Part shown: one piece after another, positions 1 through 9,219 of the stretch | Layout: the number at the start of each line of letters is the position of its first letter | Numbering within the stretch: position 1 is the stretch's first letter | Origin: Chara braunii | Lineage: Eukaryota > Streptophyta > Charophyceae > Charales > Characeae | DNA length: 46,787 nucleotides | Reading direction: 5' to 3' | NCBI GenBank assembly: GCA_003427395.1 | Contig: BFEA01000402.1 | Coordinates: 262,806-309,592, forward strand | Position numbers and translations under genes: made by a program | Notes under the pieces: model-generated | Database searches by the model: none | The model's input: the letters and a program-made list of their open reading frames with translations, nothing else | What the model was told of the DNA's origin: nothing

Positions 1-430
1 ATTGGGGGGGAATGGGCCGGTTCCTCTCTTCGCTTTCTTTGTTGCACTTTCGTTGTTGTTTTCGGGTGTTTCCCCCCTTTTTTTGTAAAATAAAAAACAG
101 TAAAGCTACGTTCTTCTCTCAATTCCTACTACCGTCTCCAAAAGGTTATTGTCTTATGATTCGATATCTATGAAATAAAGATGCATTCTTCCATGCCATT
201 TTCCTTGGAAATGGCTATTTAGTATTAGGCAACCAAGGTTAGTGACTCCAAGACTGCTCTGCCTTTTCCCTTTCCAAGGATGAGCAGTTGTCGAATCCGA
301 ATCCGAGGAAGTATACTTTTTGAAAGTCCTTTCCTCAGCTCCGCTCCAGTTGCGGGCACATAATTTTTTTATCTTTTTCTTTTTTTTTGGATAGTAAGAT
401 AAGACCTAATTAATTGGTGAAACCATTAGG
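1..430. other. Unannotated sequence, window start
   Basis: Mixed-composition sequence with T-rich runs near 75-85 and 365-390. I see no reading frame with a recognisable domain and no RNA gene. Confidence 0.5.
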
Positions 431-439
431 GCAAGGGGC

Positions 440-565
440 GACGTGCTATGTCCCCATGACTGTGAGAGGTAGCTATGCTCGCAGGGGTATCATCCTGCAT
501 ATAGCCTTAGGAGAGTCGTAGTGGTAGGCAGGTAGTGAAAGGGGAATTGAGGGAAGAATAAAATA
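440..565 (+). repeat. SINE-like dispersed repeat, copy 1
   Basis: The stretch ending in GTAGTGGTAGGCAGGTAGTG, a GGGAATTGAGGGAAG block and then an A-rich tail resembles 45440-45540 (GTAGTGGTAGGTAGGTAGTG, AAATTGAGAGAAA). Two copies about 45 kb apart in the same orientation, both ending A-rich, suggest a short retroposed element. The family name is unknown, and the 5' halves match less well than the 3' halves. Confidence 0.5.
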
Positions 566-1108
566 TACTATACAGTAATATATAGCTTGAAGAAGGAGAA
601 AAAAGAACAATCTTGTTTTTAGGTCTCCTCCGGATGGGGGAACACAATTTTTGTCTTTTTTCAAATTTTTGGTGAGTGGGCGGTCCTCTTGGGGAAGGGA
701 TGAATTCGCGTTTCGGTGGTTCGGAAAGCAAGGGACTACCGTCGTCACCGAAATTGAACGCCCGCTCATTATCGCTCGCTGTGTATCTAGACCGCCGAAA
801 CTGTCCGCCGAAAATGACCGGGGGATTTCCATCTGTGTGAAGGCGGTACCGTGGAGGCGCGAGAAGGGTCCGTTCATGTCGTGATTCAATGCACGCACGA
901 GCTGTGTTCATGGGAGGGGATATACGTAAGTCATGAAATCGTGCAAGTCGTAAGCTATTGATGAAATCAGACGGTCGTGCGGTCGAACTTTTTGGTTGGA
1001 AATCAGACGATATGTATGATATTACGGACTGCATCCTAAAGAAGGAAAATGAAAAAGGAGCGGAAGATGGAGGCGGTGAGTGAGGAGTGGGAGTATGCAC
1101 GGAGTAGC
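566..1108. other. Unannotated stretch with unrecognised open frames
   Basis: A minus-strand frame (507-1130, up to 207 codons) and a plus-strand frame (651-884) are open here. Neither shows a recognisable domain, signal peptide or convincing splice context, and the minus frame is rich in Ser, Pro and Arg with no repeat structure. I treat both as chance frames. Confidence 0.4.
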
Positions 1109-1316
1109 GGTTCGAAGGGATGTTTAGCAATTCGAAGGGATGTTTAGCAATTCGAAGGGATTGATTAGCAATTTGAAGGGATTGATTAGCAATTTGAAGG
1201 GATTGATCAGCAATTTGAAGGGATTGATCAGCAATTTGAAGGGACTAGCAATTTAAGAAATTTAGCAAATTGAAGGGATTGTTAGCGATTTGAAGGCACT
1301 AGCAATTTAAGAAATG
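1109..1316. repeat. Minisatellite, ~20-25-bp unit
   Basis: About nine degenerate tandem copies of a unit close to AGCAATTTGAAGGGATTGAT. Units drift from TTCGAAGGGATGTTTAGCAA on the left to TTTGAAGGGACTAGCAATTT on the right. Neighbouring copies are more alike than distant ones, as expected for stepwise tandem expansion. Confidence 0.85.
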
Positions 1317-2458
1317 TTTTGATATGATGGAGAAACGATCAGAGTAGAGTAGAGTAGAATGCTTAGTATCTGTGGATTGGCAGGAAGCGGTAGGTGGGAT
1401 GACGCGCGGAAGAAGAAGAATAGTGAAAACAGTGGCCAACTGCCTTTCGTACACGCTTCGAATGCTCATCAATACATAACAGCGCATACTCATCTCAGCA
1501 CACGCGCACAATCCCCGACGTGTTTCGATCGGTTGCGCTCCGATCATCATCAGGGGGCTTTCCACACACCCTCGCCTTGCGGCCCACCAATCACATCTTC
1601 CTTCTGAGAACTGAGGGCTGATCAGGCCTTGCCCTCCTATATACTGAACGCCAAGTGAGACGCTTCGTCCGCACGGTACTTCCGCCCCTGACGGGCACTT
1701 CCACGAGCTACTACGGCTACGGCTGGACTGCCACCTAGACGTTGCAACGAACACTATAGTGTCCGTTACGTGTCTGAATTGCCGGCGCGACGACTGAGCC
1801 TCCAGGCCAGCTTTCCCCGCATGTTCACGTGTCGGGGTACCATGCAGTGACTAACGTCTCTTTCCCTGTCACCAGTCCTTCCAAACGATCAAGTCTCTCC
1901 TTCAAGCTTTCTTTCACTTATCAACGAGCACCCATTGGTCCACTCCCTCCTCCGTTCTAATTTCTCATTGGGCTAATCCGTGCATCGCGGATCCCCACCT
2001 ACTCCAGTCAGTTACACGTGCGTCCGCGAATGAACTGTACTTTCAAAATCCGACGCAGTGTGCCCTGTACTAATTCGAAACTCCAGAATCCGTATTTCCC
2101 GCTCTTTCGGATATGTGCGGGTAGTCCGGTAGTACCTGGGCTGCCTTTCTGGCAGCGGGGTACCGTGGCAATGCCACGTAATTCCTAGGGCAAAATGACA
2201 ATAATTCCATCCTACCGCTAGTAAAGGAAAGGAAAATACGAGCTAACTTCTATTTTGACGGTAGTAGCTGCCTACGCAAAAAATCTTACTGAGCAGTAAA
2301 CGAGACATACTATCCCGTAAGTAGAGCCGCATCCGCCACGAAAGTTTCGCGTGCTATAACCCATTGTACCAGGTTCTCGGGCAGCCACAACAAGGCTCCC
2401 TGAGAACGCTGGTGCCTTAGCAAAGCATGCTAGGGTATGGAAGAAGAAGAAGAAGAAG
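1317..2458. other. Unannotated intergenic sequence
   Basis: The segment around 1405-1470 (a GAAGAAGAA run followed by AGTGAAAAC and a CGTACACGCTTC block) resembles 2875-2935, so it is repeat-derived. The remainder shows no recognisable coding exon or RNA gene. Confidence 0.45.
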
Positions 2459-2590
2459 AATTGCATTCTCACTCCAGACAGCAATCTGTCCGTCCGCACC
2501 GATCCAAGGATTGAACACGCGACCTCCACGTTAAGAGGTAAACACTCAACCAAACGGCTAATTGGACTGGGGTGAAAGTTAAGCCCCAAG
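2459..2590 (-). mobile_element. tRNA-derived SINE-like copy 1
   Basis: Read on the minus strand, the block contains TGGTTGAGTG followed about 30 nt later by GTTCAATCC. These have the sequence and spacing of RNA polymerase III A and B boxes of a tRNA (general consensus TRGYNNARNNG and GGTTCRANYCC). The same ~130-bp block recurs at 2735-2866 with nearly identical sequence, so this is a dispersed or duplicated tRNA-derived element rather than a functional tRNA. The acceptor stem is not convincing. Confidence 0.6.
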
Positions 2591-2734
2591 ATGAGTACTT
2601 AACCCCACCCCAGCACGGGTACTCGTTTTTCCCCACGACCCGGTGTACCAGTCACACACGCGCACCCAACGAGGGTGTGTAGACGCAGCCACCATACAAT
2701 GTACGACCTCACTGCTGGTTGCTACGCAGGTAAG

Positions 2735-2866
2735 AATTGCATTCTCACTCCAGACAGCAATCTGTCCGTCCGCACCGATCCAAGGATCGAACACGCGACC
2801 TCCACGTTAAGAGGTAAACACTCAACCAAACGGCTAAGTGGACTGGGGTGAAAGTTAAGCCCCAAG
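2735..2866 (-). mobile_element. tRNA-derived SINE-like copy 2
   Basis: This is a near-exact direct repeat of 2459-2590, offset by 276 bp, carrying the same A-box and B-box-like motifs on the minus strand. The intervening ~145 bp is unrelated to the repeat, so either a 276-bp segment was duplicated or the element inserted twice. Confidence 0.6.
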
Positions 2867-3670
2867 AAGAAGAAAAGAAGAAGAAGAGTGAAAACAAGGA
2901 CCAGCAGCTCTCTTGTGTACACGCTTCACATCACAAATTGTCCATCATGTCTCAGAGAATGCGTGGAAGAAGAAGAAGAATGATGAGTAGTGAAAAGACG
3001 AAGAAAAGCTGGTCGCAATATTGGCAGCCATGCTTTCACAAAATCGAAAATCGAATTGGCAAATCGAACAAGCGACCTCGCGCTTGCTACCGTTTTCTCA
3101 CACAAATAGAACGTGCGGTCATTGTAGCTGTATTTGGGGCAACTTTATGTGAAGATTCGGCGACGATGACCATGTTGTCTATTCGGGTAAAGAGGGCAGG
3201 TGGACACCAGGACCATGGAAGTGGGGATGCCGTGCGGCAGAAATTAGGTGTCGAACGGGCGAAGAAAAAAAAGGGAAAAGTTGGTCGAATCTTATATTTT
3301 TTAAAGGGAAAAAAAAAACGCCGAAGCACTACCGGTAGGAGAAAAAAAAGAAGCAAAAAAGTAAAAAAGTGCGGGGCTGGCACGTTGCATAGCTGTTGGT
3401 CTTGGGCACAGAAATGGGCTGTTGGAAGAAGATAAGGATTAAAAAAAAAAAAAAAGGATAATGGTAGTCGTCCTCTTTGGTGCCGTGGACGTCAAAACTC
3501 AGTTTCTCCTTCCCCCCCCCCCCCCTTTTCCCTTCCTTTTGAGACACAGGCGCGAACGACAATAGATCACTGGCGGAACAGGATAGAATCCTCGGAAGAT
3601 GAGCTGCACAGTTAACCCTCCGGCTTACCAGGGCAGTGAATGCTGGCAGCCAAGACCTTACTGTTTTCTT
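2867..3670. other. Purine-rich unannotated sequence
   Basis: GAA/AAG-rich runs give long Lys/Arg-rich frames on the plus strand (2848-3435) that reflect base composition. A poly-C/poly-T tract lies at 3500-3530. No gene is recognised. Confidence 0.5.
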
Positions 3671-3676
3671 TACTTA

Positions 3677-3843
3677 GGGCCAGATCCCACTGGCAAGGAC
3701 GATTGCAATAAGTGTCTGAATCTGGACGTGTTTCACGCAGAGATGCAGAAAAGCAGATCAAGCACAGTTTTCTGCACCTCGCCACAAACACGTCCAGATT
3801 CAGACACTCATTCCAATCCTCTTTGCCAGTGGGATCTGGCCCT
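3677..3843. repeat. Long near-perfect inverted repeat (hairpin)
   Basis: Arms at 3677-3752 and 3768-3843 are reverse complements across ~76 nt with a 15-nt loop. The outer ~20 bp (AGGGCCAGATCCCACTGGCA) pairs perfectly and a further ~23 bp centred on GTCTGAATCTGGACGTG is also perfect. The middle carries a few mismatches, including a G-U wobble, and the inner third is looser. TACT occurs just outside both arms (3671-3674 and 3843-3846), which could be a short target-site duplication. It could be a small-RNA precursor, a fold-back MITE or a recent inverted duplication. Confidence 0.85.
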
Positions 3844-4430
3844 TACTCCTGTCTTGTTTCTCAATGTGCAAAAGGGACGCTGAACCCGTTTTCCAGCAGG
3901 TGTGGCTCCCCACCAATAGATTGTAGTAACTGGTTAAAAAAAAAAAAAAAAAAAGAAGAAAAGAAAGGGATGAACCCGCATGTTCTCATTGTCATTTGTG
4001 AAGTGTCGTGGACGTCAAGACCTTAATTTCTTCGATGTGAATGAGGGGGTCTTGAACCCTCCACCTGCCAATTGTGAAAAGCACCAAGGAATTGGAGAGA
4101 AATGTTTTTTTTTTGAGAAAACACGAACAAATGGAAAGTGAATGGCATGTTTTCACATTCCGACGGAAAACGGACCCCCATTTGAAAACGCTTATTTTGA
4201 GAGGAGTGCAGCGCCGCGCACAGAGTTGCAAGTGCAGAACTGATTGATGTGGCAGCTGCTAATCTTCAGGAGGCTTCCTCAAGAGAATGCGTGACTGATT
4301 GATGCCATTTGCACAGGACTTTTCCTGTATGTATCTGACCGCAATTACGTCATCCAACTGACCGGCTCGAGGTAAAATTCAGAATCGTAGTATTTTTTCA
4401 CTCATTTGCTTCCAGTGGAGTTGGAACTCG
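3844..4430. other. Unannotated sequence with short dispersed repeat
   Basis: The block at ~3888-3925 (TTTTCCAGCAGGTGTGGCTC then CCACCAATAGATT) recurs at ~20750-20785, so it is a dispersed repeat. The rest is not recognised. Confidence 0.5.
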
Positions 4431-4459
4431 GGCCTGTATTTCAACAGTTCAGCTCCCTC

Positions 4460-4515
4460 CCAACTAGCTCAGGTGGTACAGGAGCGGTTTTGAAACCATG
4501 CAAGGTGAGTATTTC
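4460..4515 (+). repeat. tRNA-like A-box segment (possible SINE head)
   Basis: CAACTAGCTCAGGTGGTACA closely resembles a tRNA D-arm (TAGCTCAG..GG) and is followed by an anticodon-arm-like GGTTTTGAAACC. No T-arm or acceptor complement is evident downstream, so I do not call a tRNA gene. A tRNA-derived retroposon fragment is the more likely reading. Confidence 0.3.
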
Positions 4516-4529
4516 CTCTGAGCGCACTA

Positions 4530-6225
4530 CAGCCTCATACACAACGCCCTGCTTTCTATTTGGGTAACTGGTGGTCGTGTTCTCGAAAGAAGTCCGTGTA
4601 CGTGAAAAGGAGTTGCTGCGGAAGGACGACACCTCGGAAAACGACAAGTGGTCTAAAGTCTTTTCCCCTTAATTATTATTTCGAAAAGAAACGAAAAGGA
4701 CTCGGCTCGCTTCGAGTCGATCTCCCCTCACCCAGGCTGCGGCTCGACTTATCCATATTCGTCACGCTTCAAACCGTAGATGATGAGGATCGATGGGTAG
4801 AAACAAAGAATCTGGGTAAGCGGGGAGCCCTTCCCTGATCCCCCCCCTTTTGCCCCCCTGCTTTTTAAGCTCAGTTTGCAAAGAAGATCTAGAATATGGC
4901 CCAGCAGATCTGTGAAAATCGTGTAGTCTTGTGAAGACATCTGGATGCTGTGGGACCAGTTTATCTTCTTTTGAACGAACAAAACTACTGGTACCCCGAT
5001 CAGACTGTGTGGCTACGTTTTTCCATGTCCAGGCACAGGTCCTGATCTCGGGTGCAAATCGGATTGGGTCGGTTTGGGGATTTCCAAATTCACATTGGCT
5101 GTTTATCAAACGATGGTGATCAGGGAAGATTATGTCCACAGACGCTGTCTTTGGAGGCAGGTAGGTATCCAACGAACATCCCAGTTGATTCTGAATGTGC
5201 ACGTGTAATCGTGTCCAGGTGCAGGTCGTGATCTCGGGCGCAATGCTAGGGGGGTAGCTTTGACATTTTAGAACCTCAGGCGGGTGGGCTGTTCACTGAA
5301 TCCGGTTGTCAGGGAATATCAGCAGGCCCACAGGCTCTCGTTGGAGGAATATAAAGTCGAGACTGGTAGGACGTTACATTTTCTGAATCCACTTCTTATG
5401 TGTCCTTCCCACGCGCGTTTTCTTAAGCGGCGCAGTCCTAAGCAATAAGTCTAGTTCGTTTGTCGTGGCTGCAGGGATTTGTTGGGTTTTTGCATTCTTA
5501 GGGCAGGGTGGGGCCCCAGAGTCCATGCATTATCTTTCAACAAATGACTGGATATTCCTTTTTCAGGGCGTTATCACACCGAGACTTATGTCGTTGAATG
5601 TGGCTAGAATGACAGTCAGATCCGGCGGGGGAGGGGCAGAGATTCATGTGTGGATGGATACTTCATTCTATTTTTCTTTTCTTTCCTGTTTTTCATTTTT
5701 CAGCTGCAAGGCAGCAGGTTGGACCACGAGTCTAACTCCTGTTTTGTCCGTTTGATGTCACCCGCATGCAAAATACTTGAGAAATTACTCGAGGTTTGGC
5801 ACACCTGACCTTTTTGGAGGACTAGGGTGTTGATGACGATCTGATTTTGCAGACCTTAGGGGGCTGCAAAAAACTGGCTTTTCATGGCCCCCTTGGCCCC
5901 CGCATCTCCCACCGAGGAGGAAGAAATGGGAAGTGGAGCAATTTGCAGTTCTCTCAGCTGAGCTGAAGCACAGATGATAGAAACGCTGACAAGTGGATCA
6001 CTTTACCGGTCACCTGGGTGGGCAGCCGGGCCGCCCGCGGATCACCTTGTTTTGCCGGGCGGACCGGCCGTGCAAGGACCAGGGAAGGGCCCAGCAAAAA
6101 AAAACAAAAAAAGTCGTACACGAAAATAAACTGAACAGCTTGTGCCTCCGGGTCGCACCGGAATTCTTTACCAAATGTGAAATAAGAAATAAAATTTGAA
6201 AGATAGTTTTCTTTTTTTTTTTTTG
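4530..6225. other. Unannotated sequence
   Basis: Short duplicated text (GTCCAGGCACAGGTCCTGAT near 5028 and GTCCAGGTGCAGGTCGTGAT near 5214) shows repeat content. I found no CGHC-type thioredoxin exon that could supply the missing 5' part of the downstream PDI gene. Confidence 0.45.
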
Positions 6226-6229
6226 CCAG

Positions 6230-6403
6230 CTGGGCAACTTGCCGCAGGCTGCTCTGGTTGGTAGCCTACAGGCACTTGCCAGGTTTGTCCCTGAAGGTAA
6301 TGTGAATGTGACAGAAGGGAAAATCATGGACTTGACAACAACTGCCATTTCGGTTGAAGTAGCTGAAGCACAATTGAGGCATGTCCAACGCCTCAATGGA
6401 GTA
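6230..6403 (+). other. Exon-like open segment, unrecognised
   Basis: A strong acceptor-like context (a long T tract ending in TTTTGCCAG) precedes an open frame of ~58 codons. It reads like ordinary protein, beginning LGNLPQAALVGSLQALARF and ending near LRHVQRLNG. No family is recognised and no clear donor closes it, because a repeat begins immediately after. It may be an exon of an unidentified gene or of the upstream part of the PDI locus, or a chance frame. Confidence 0.25.
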
Positions 6404-6692
6404 GTCGTAAACAACGGACCCAGATTCACATCCCAATTTGTGAAGATTGGCCCAATTTGTGAATATGGGCTGCTTGATGTCGTTGTTTTTCTTTTTCAAT
6501 TGTTTTACTCTAGAGCCAAATCTGGGCACAAAATTACAAGAACGGGGTCGTAAACAACAACAGACCCACATTTACATCCCGATTTGTGAAGATGGGCCCA
6601 CTTTGAGAAGATTGGCTTGCTGTTTTTTTCTTTTCTTCTTTTTCATGTTCTTTACTCTAGAGCCAAATCTGGGCACAAAATTACAGGAGCGG
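6404..6692. repeat. Two-copy ~145-bp direct repeat
   Basis: Both units run from GTCGTAAACAAC through TTGTGAAGAT, a T-rich stretch and TTTACTCTAGAGCCAAATCT to a GGGCACAAAATTACA block ending in GCGG. They occupy about 6404-6545 and 6546-6692, with ~80-85% visual identity. Confidence 0.75.
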
Positions 6693-8650
6693 AAAGCTCT
6701 CACATTTTGACCCAGCTACAGTGGTCAGGGGGGGGGGGGCAGCGTCTGTCAGTTTGAGGGTCTGACTGCTTTGATCGGAATTGGGGCACACACGTTCTTG
6801 GAATAGACGGAGAAGTCTCCCCGGGAGCTCCTTGAAACAGAAGAGAGTCGCTCTCATGGAGATCAGACCAACTTTCACATTCAAACTCAGCTGTGACCTG
6901 GCTTTCCAATGAGCGCCGGAGCATTTTCCTTGGGCCCGGTTCGCCACAAGCCACACGCAGAGGAGAAAAACCTTCGGTGCTCTCTCGTAGCACATAAATC
7001 TTGGCTTGTTGCAACGAATGAAAATAAATTAGGTGTTTCTGAGAGGACGCTCCAGGTGTTGTGGAGGGACCGGCTACCGTATTTCCCTGGATGTACTTCA
7101 GGGTCATCAAATGCATAACTAACAGGCGTCTTGGTGTGGGGCTGGCAATGGAGGCTGGTGGCCTTGAAGCAAAAAAGACAAATGGTAGTGCCTGATTCAA
7201 GGCCTTGAAGAAAAAGGCAAACGGTAGTGCCAGATCCAAACCGACTTGCTTGGAATCGAATGGTTAGCAGTGGGCGTTAGTGCTTTCCAGAAATGGGAAG
7301 CAGTAGGCATTAGTTTTTTTTTTTTTTTTTTTTTTTTTTCAAATTTAAGAAGTTGGTCAAATAACAGAATTTTGAAAGAGGCCGGGGACCTCACAATTCA
7401 ACCCGGATGAACATACTGGGGCCATTACCCAGCTTCGGCAGAACTGGAAGCCGGGTCCAGTGTCCCATTTTCTCACTCTGTTATCTCAAAGAAGCTTCTC
7501 AAAAAATTCCCCTGAAGCGCAGTAAAAAGGTCTTAGTACCTATCCGGCAACCTAAAACGATTTCAAATTCATTTCCGAGCGTGAAGCACCAGAGCTGAGA
7601 AACCAGCTATCCCTATGGAATTGAAATCTTAAATGTCTAAATCAACAGCACCCTTGAACTGTCGCCAACTCAAAATCCATGTTCGAAAAATCTGTAGCAA
7701 GCCTACGAGTCCAGCCTATGCAGATGGCCAGAAAACGGCACACCGCCATTTGAAATTATAATAGTCATGGTATAAACTAAACCCTAAGGAACAAAGCCAA
7801 ATAACAGATTGTGAACTAGAAAGGAATCTGGAGAGTTGAAGAAAAGGATTCGCCCAACGAGCAGATCAAGTAATTTCCACCGAAGGAATACAGCACCAAT
7901 TCTGGCCCGACAGAGCAGCTAGTAGTCGTGGGGAGCCTGGGTTGCCGTGATGAGGTTTCCCACCTTGCACCCTTGGACCTCTGTAGGAACTGCCATCTCC
8001 CAGGCACCCTAGATCTCAATGGGTACAACCCAAGTTTGCTCTCTTGACAGCTAAATGCTATTCTGTTGTGCCANAGTAGGTCAGCAACGTTCCCACAACT
8101 ATTAGGTCTCCCACCACCTCCAATAGTTCCGTTGCCTTCTAGGAACAACCCCCAACCTTCGACATTTACCAACCAAACTAAAGCCGAGAACCCGCAGTGA
8201 AGATTCCTTGAAATAGCCTCTAGATTAGGTAAGATTTGGTGAGATAAACGCTACACGCAATTTTGAAATTACTATGTTATACTAAGGCTCTGATATGGGA
8301 ATAGGGATGGAGGGTTGCCTGAATCCAACCTTACGACCCAATGCAGAGTATGAGCAAACTACTGCACTACACGAGGTTTTGCATAGAAGAAAACAAAGGA
8401 AGAGTGCACCAAACGAACAAAGGAAGAGTGCACCAAACGAAACATACGCCCAGATACAAAATACTAATGACTAAATACAATCAAGATTGCCGCCAGTGAC
8501 ACCGAAGCACATAGCAGGAGGAGCTTGAAAGAGGGTGACAGTATTTCCAGATATTATCGTGCACGATAGTCATGAAGTAAGCCACTCGTAAGGAGTACAA
8601 AAATATCGCTGGGTTAATGCACTCTTAAATATTTCGTGCTAGAGAGTGGC
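6693..8650. other. Unannotated sequence with small repeats
   Basis: It contains a poly-G run (6729-6738), a poly-T run (7315-7339), a single undetermined base at 8074 and a 27-bp tandem pair at ~8397-8445 (GGAAGAGTGCACCAAACGAA twice). No coding exon is recognised. Confidence 0.45.
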
Positions 8651-8654
8651 TTAG

Positions 8655-8885
8655 TTAACACTCAGCGCCATTAATTCCAACGGAGACGCTCCCACCACTA
8701 CCAGAGGAACTCCCACTCCCATTGGTGGCACCGCCGCCCGTAGAGCTTCAGGTCTTCATGCTCCCAGTCGAGATAGTCAACAGTATTTCTCACGTGCTCC
8801 TCCCAACACCGGTCCCACCACCACTGCCTGCCCACCCACTGCCTCCAGAGGTGCCGCTGTTGGATGTGCCCGCTGTCCCGTACTG
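8655..8885 (-). other. Antisense Ser/Gly-rich open segments
   Basis: Two minus-strand segments read as Ser/Gly/Thr-rich protein. One lies near 8800-8883 (includes SNSGTSGGSGWAGSGGGTGV). The other lies near 8655-8745 (includes STGGGATNGSGSSSGSGGSV) and ends ...GAEC with a TAA stop at 8655-8657. They share a composition and could be the last two exons of a gene antisense to the PDI locus, joined across ~50 bp with a stop between. No domain is recognised. Low-complexity sequence makes chance or repeat origin plausible. Confidence 0.25.
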
Positions 8886-9089
8886 GACTCACTCTCCCTT
8901 CGTCGTGTTCACACTGCACTCTTTACTTGACTCTTGTAGATTCTGTTGTAGGAGGAGTTGGAATCGCCCTGCTCCCTGGTATTCCACAGGGAGACACAGC
9001 CCCTTGTGGCCTAAGGGAACATCCTGCTGTGTAATGACTCTATTTGCTTTTCTTTTCGTTTTCTTTTGGGTTGTTGTTTGTTGTTGTAG

Positions 9090-9219
9090 GGATGAGATTG
9101 TGCAGTGGGTTAAGAAGAAGACTGGTCCCCCGGCTAATACCATTTCCACAGCGAAGGAGATGACCGACTTCTTGGCCGCGAACAGTGCAGCAGGTGTTGG
9201 CTTCTTCAAGAAGTTTGAG
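9090..9219 (+). CDS. PDI: PDI exon, start of domain b (first recognised exon)
   Basis: Acceptor TTGTTGTTGTAG, donor GAG|GTAAAG. The first base completes a split codon, so the previous exon ends with two bases of that codon. It encodes [13 protein letters not shown], the usual link from a to b, through GVGFFKKFE. Confidence 0.9.

Noticed and set aside
507-1130. 207-codon minus-strand frame
   Set aside because: No domain or conserved motif and no supporting splice or promoter context; composition is compatible with chance in this region.
2848-3435. 195-codon Lys/Arg-rich plus-strand frame
   Set aside because: It is generated by GAA/AAG-rich low-complexity DNA and overlaps the end of a SINE-like repeat.
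4460-4540. tRNA gene suggested by TAGCTCAGGTGG
   Set aside because: Only the D-arm is tRNA-like; no T-arm or acceptor complement follows, so it is kept only as a possible SINE fragment.
6395-6440. NNGPRFTSQF, resembling the DNGP.FTS integrase motif
   Set aside because: The surrounding frame shows no other integrase features, the catalytic Asp is replaced, and the text belongs to a local 145-bp repeat. I judge it coincidental.
1-9089. Upstream PDI exons encoding the first CGHC domain
   Set aside because: I looked for a codon series for WCGHC and adjacent thioredoxin-fold text on the plus strand and did not find one, so none is annotated.
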